Positions 60,120 through 64,000 of a stretch of DNA of 64,000 nucleotides are shown here, one piece after another. Positions within the stretch are counted from its first letter, which is position 1; each line of letters begins with the position of its first letter. This DNA comes from Plantago elongata (Eukaryota > Streptophyta > Magnoliopsida > Lamiales > Plantaginaceae), in contig JAYMSP010000066.1 in assembly GCA_036897095.1 (NCBI GenBank), positions 1-64,000 of the forward strand, in the 5' to 3' direction. The notes under the pieces are model-generated. The model was not told the origin of the DNA, ran no database searches, and saw only the letters and a list, made by a program, of their open reading frames with translations. The translations under genes were made by a program, and so were the position numbers.

Positions 60120-62600
60120 ATGGCTTCTTCATCTTCTCTGCTATGTGGTGCTGCTACTGCTTCTTACAATGGTGCTGCACTTTATCCTTGTAGAAAATTG
60201 TCATCTTACACTACCCACAAATCACACAGCAATTTTTCTCTCCAACTCCGAACCCTCTCTTCTTCCATTCCACGCCCTCTCACCGTCATTTGCATGGCTC
60301 CTCCTAAACCCGGTGGCAAAGCTAAAAAAGGTACTCCTTTTCTCTATTTCCACTGCCCTAACTTCATTTTTTGTCACACTTTTGGGTTTTACTTGCCCAA
60401 AATTGCTTCTTTTCAATTTTATGTTCTACATTTTACTTGCCCATTTTAGTATTTCATTCTAATTATACAAAAAAAAACTAGCTGGGATGCACTAAATAGG
60501 ATTGTGTAATTATAATGTTGAAGATTTATCTGCAAAGGTTGAAACTTTGTATAATGGTAGACTGTTAAGAGAAGTTTTTGTCTTGTAGAATTGTTGAATT
60601 TTGATTCTGTTTTGTATTGAATAAGTGGTTGGGATTGTGAAGTTTCTGCAAAAATTGAAACTTTATATAATGGTTGTTAGACTGTCAAGCAAAAGTTTTT
60701 GTCTTCTTGAATTGTTGAATTTTGATATTTTCGGTTTTTATTGAATCAGTGGTTGGGGTTGTGATGTTTCTGCAAAGAATGGAACTTTGCTTTGTATAAT
60801 GGTAGACTGGCAAGCAAAAGTTTGTCTTCTCGAATTGTTGAATTTTGATATGCGGTTTTTATTGAATCAGTGGTTGGGGTTGTGATGTTTCTGCAAAGAA
60901 TGGAACTTTGTATAATGGTAGACTGGCAAGCAAAAGTCTTAGTCTTGGTGAATTGTTGAATTTTGATTTGTATTTTTTTATTGGATCAGTGGTTGGGATT
61001 GTGAAGTTGGCCCTGGAGGCAGGGAAGGCGACCCCAGCTCCGCCTGTTGGACCGGCACTTGGTGCCAAGGGTGTTAACATAGCTGCATTTTGTAAAGATT
61101 ACAATGCCCGTACAGCTGATAAGGCTGGTTATATTATTCCTGTCGAAATTACTGTTTTCGACGTGAGTGACTACTCTTCCTCTTACTACTTTTGATGTTC
61201 GAATTTTGTTATTTTTAGTTGCTTTTGTTTATTTCCTTTCTGGTTTTGATGTTATCTGCAGGATAGGAGTTTCACTTTCATCTTGAAGACTCCCCCTGCC
61301 TCTGTTTTGTTGCTCAAAGCTGCTGGTGCTCTTTCATTCCCTTGTCTCAATTTGATCTTAATCTACCATGTCTCAGATAATTTGATTCTCTGTTATTTAT
61401 TTGGCTATGGACATTGTTTTAAAGAGAATGGATGATGCATTGTCGAATCATATAATTGTTGAAAGATATGCGTTTTCCCAAATACAGTACTTTTATTTTC
61501 TATCAGTACTCCGCTCTTATATGTATATTCTCAAAATTGATTTACAGAATTTATTTGTTGGTTAAGTATCTATTTTTATAATTTGCATTATTATTTTGTT
61601 TATGTTTTTGTTTCAATTTATAAGAACCACTCTTTCATCATAATAACATTCCCACTACATATCTAGTGTGATACTGTAGCTTGTTTGCATCACCCTGACT
61701 TTTCTAATTTTATACAAATTATGTAGTTCTATTAGGTTGCGGGTTGCCTACATATTTGATATTGTATTGTTTTAGAACTCTGCAATATAAGACCAAACCT
61801 TGGATCAATAAGACAGAGAGTTGCCGATGAGTGATCTCATCCCAACTTACTGTTTGTGCTGATGAGTGATCTCATATTTTAATTCACACAAATGTGTATG
61901 TTTCTGTACCTAAATTGGTCCTTACTACTATTATTTCTTTCATATTGCCTGAAAGATGATAATCAGAATTTAATTGTGTTTCTGTTTTCTCCTCGTTTCC
62001 CATTTAATCTAATTTCAAATAGTTCATTTGCTTCGAGCGATCCTTCTTGGGCTCTCTGGATAGATGGGTTTTCACATGTGCTTAATTAACCAAAACATGC
62101 TTCCATGCGATCAAAAATGATTTATCTAATCATCCTTCTTGATGCACGAATTAGATGTTGTATAGGCTTTTACTGCAAGGTTGGTATATGCTGTACTTTA
62201 TAGTTGTCTGCACATAATTTTGATAATGCTAGTATATAGATTCAGTAAAGTTTTTTTGGCTTTGTTTGGATTCAAATGGTGTTTCTTGTATATTATCATG
62301 GCCTTATAGAAAAACATTTATTTAATCTTGTCCTTTATTATGTATGCAAGTGAATTGGCAATTAATTTGATTTTGTTATGTAATCGATTAGGTGTTGAAA
62401 AAGGTTCCAAAGACCCACAGATGACGAAAGTTGGGAAGATTGGTATCGAACAGCTGAGGATAATAGCACAGGAGAAGTTGCCAGACCTGAATTGCTCGAA
62501 TTTAGAGTCCGCAATGAGAATAATAGCAGGCACTGCTGCAAATATGGGAATCGATATTGATCCTCCAGTTCTTCAACCAAAGATAAAGGAAGTTTTGTAG
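60120..62600 (+). CDS. PRPL11: Plastid 50S ribosomal protein L11 precursor
   Basis: Four exons, 60120-60330, 60990-61162, 61262-61325 and 62392-62600, join in phase to 218 residues. L11 forms the GTPase-associated centre of the chloroplast 50S subunit with 23S rRNA. Residues 1 to about 58 are a serine/threonine-rich, acid-free transit peptide ([20 protein letters not shown]) ending near VICMAPP. The N-terminal domain then carries [20 protein letters not shown] and [12 protein letters not shown], the thiostrepton-site region. The C-terminal RNA-binding domain has [20 protein letters not shown] and [14 protein letters not shown], with the stop after IKEVL. The start is the first ATG and gives the transit peptide. 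Intron 1 carries an unusual tandem array that repeats the acceptor of exon 2 (separate entry). The gene is intact. Confidence 0.96.
60505..61015 (+). repeat. Tandem array of about 120-bp units across the intron 1/exon 2 junction of L11
   Basis: Four diverged units run through the 3' part of intron 1. Each has a TATAATGGTAGACTG-like block, then GAATTGTTGAATTTTGAT, then TTGAATCAGTGGTTGGG. The last unit's TCAG/TGGTTGGGATTGTGAAGTT is the real acceptor (AG at 60988-60989) and the first bases of exon 2. The matching decoy AGs lie at 60624, 60748-60749 and 60869-60870, 119-125 bp apart. Confidence 0.85.
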
Positions 62601-63349
62601 ATCTGGAGTTAGTGTTAATTCGTTTTTCTATATTGTGATATTGATTAAGATTTGCTGCAGTTTAACTGTAGTTACATGTGGTAGCATGTCAACTACTAGT
62701 TATATGCGGTAATGTAGAGTAACAACATATCATGTCAACTATCTGCGGCCTGCTGTAACCTGTTTGTTTGCAATTATCTCAATGGTAGAGTGGGGATGCA
62801 TATCCGTCTCTATGACTCTACCATGCTGGTGGTGTTTGTTTCCATTAACAGTGTTGTCGAACCAGTAGAAGAGTTGGTAAAGAACAACAGAAATGAATGT
62901 AAATTACATATCACTTGTTGTCGCTCATTACACGAATCAAACACCGTAATTGACCCGGTACTTCCAGAAGTTGCGGTAACTAGCCCTTTGAACTGAAGTA
63001 AGCTAAACGTTCACCTAATTCTTGTTGTACATAAGTTAGAAGAAAACTTGCTTCTAACTTTTTGTTCTCCTCTTGGCTGTGTCTTGATTGGCTTTCTTAA
63101 AAGTTTTGTAAATATGGAAGGAAATGTTGATAGTTACTCCAGTACCCTTCAGAACGGTCTAGTTTTTGCACTCATGGACAGGAATCTTTTGTCATGGTCC
63201 CACTATAATGCGCCTAACAGCAATAATGTGCAACTGGATATATATATAAAGAGTACATGTCAGCCATCTCAGTTTGCATAACAAACATACTTCATAAGTG
63301 AACAGACGCTCATTTACTCCTCAGATATTGCTTCTCTTGAGTACAAGAA
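62601..63349. other. Spacer: L11 3' UTR and promoter of the second acyl-activating enzyme gene
   Basis: No gene is supported. Frames at 62790-62996 and 63048-63281 have no recognisable product. ATATATATAAAGAG near 63240-63253 is a TATA candidate about 105 bp upstream of the ATG at 63350. Confidence 0.45.
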
Positions 63350-63550
63350 ATGGAAGATGGTACAATGAAGTGCTCGGCAAACTATGTGCCACTGACTCCC
63401 ATAAGCTTCTTGGAGCGATCTGCTATCGTGTATGCTAACAGAGTTTCAGTTGTCTATGGAGATCTCAAGTTCACCTGGAAACAGACTCATCAGAGATGTC
63501 TTCAACTCGCTTCTGCTCTCGCCGATCTTGGTATTTCTCGTGGAGATGTT
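63350..63550 (+). CDS. AAE1: Second acyl-activating enzyme gene (AAE1-like), exon 1 only
   Basis: A 67-codon first exon, [20 protein letters not shown] to GISRGDV, ends at GATGTT/GTAAGT exactly as in the copy at 41761-41961, with the same length and about 10-15 residue changes. In the first copy intron 1 is 943 bp, so exon 2 here should lie just beyond the window. The sequence from 63551 to 64000 is intron. A paralogue in the same direction 21.6 kb away points to a local duplication. Whether this copy keeps a normal C-terminus with SKL cannot be seen. Confidence 0.88.
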
Positions 63551-64000
63551 GTAAGTTTTCGGAAAACTTTCGCTTTGTTAGTAACTGTCTGTTTATTTCT
63601 GTTCCTTTTCCTTTCAGTTTGATTTAGCTTTTCTAGGAGATTTGCTGCCTCTACCTTGTATAGCCATTTTCTGGTGTTATTGTTTTTATCTTTACCCATA
63701 CGGATTAAAGTTGCTGAATCTCTTCATCAAAATCTTCAAAATGTTCTTGTGTACATGTGTCAGTCTAGTCTAGGTGAAAATAGAATGTATGTATGTCCAA
63801 ATATTGACATGTTCAACCAAGTGTGCGTTATTTCCTGACATTTTTGCACTCTGCTTGATGTGTTTGTCTGCTTCTGATATGTTGTTGTCATTGATTTAAA
63901 TACTCTATCTTATCTTTATATTTTGGATTTCTTTTTCTTGCTATATGAAATGTGACTGTGTTAGTGCCTTAGTGGACTGGTGGGGCTATATTATGATGAA

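Noticed and set aside
60085-60462. 125-codon frame overlapping the start of the L11 gene
   Set aside because: It is out of frame with the transit peptide and runs into intron 1; the L11 frame is certain.

Overview
The window reads as nuclear DNA of a flowering plant, probably a eudicot. It is AT-rich, its genes are split by GT-AG introns, it carries a nuclear-encoded plastid ribosomal protein with a transit peptide, and its spacers are full of small plant-type transposons. The species cannot be named from the sequence. All exon models below were built by hand from splice sites, reading-frame continuity and remembered family sequences; no alignment or search was run.

Layout. Positions 253-9360 (minus) hold the first 22 exons (830 residues) of an NPC1-type sterol transporter whose 3' part lies outside the window. 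Positions 9.5-25.4 kb are a gene-poor block with MITEs, a 1 kb foldback element, LTR-like fossils and a LINE-type RNase H remnant. Positions 25428-28889 (minus) encode a complete six-exon receptor-like cytoplasmic kinase (399 aa). An orphan first exon sits at 31460, and 33083-33846 (minus) encode a small basic plant protein of unknown role (217 aa). Positions 34.3-38.5 kb are a broken gypsy-type element carrying a Stowaway MITE, followed by a gene-like repeat (38478-39780) with a diverged inverted copy at 57.9-59.6 kb.

The right half is gene-richer. It holds an acyl-activating enzyme gene (41761-45608) fused in frame to a PIF/Harbinger ORF1 protein, a METTL23-like methyltransferase (46631-48798), a four-helix membrane protein starting with a 14-nt coding exon (49717-50460, minus), a repeat-rich spacer, the plastid ribosomal protein L11 gene (60120-62600), and exon 1 of a second acyl-activating enzyme gene (63350-63550) that runs off the window.

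The most striking observation is the acyl-activating enzyme/transposon fusion. The ligase is complete to its last catalytic motif. Then, where the family has only about ten more residues ending in a peroxisomal SKL-type signal, the frame passes without a stop into a 387-residue Myb/SANT plus NAM-associated transposon protein. Just beyond a Harbinger-like 3' end, the bases AGC AAG TTG TAG (S-K-L-stop) still stand, apparently the stranded original tail. A second notable case is the L11 gene, where intron 1 carries a tandem array that repeats the splice acceptor and first bases of exon 2, making three decoy acceptors. The genes do not form a pathway; apart from the two acyl-activating enzyme copies they look unrelated in function.
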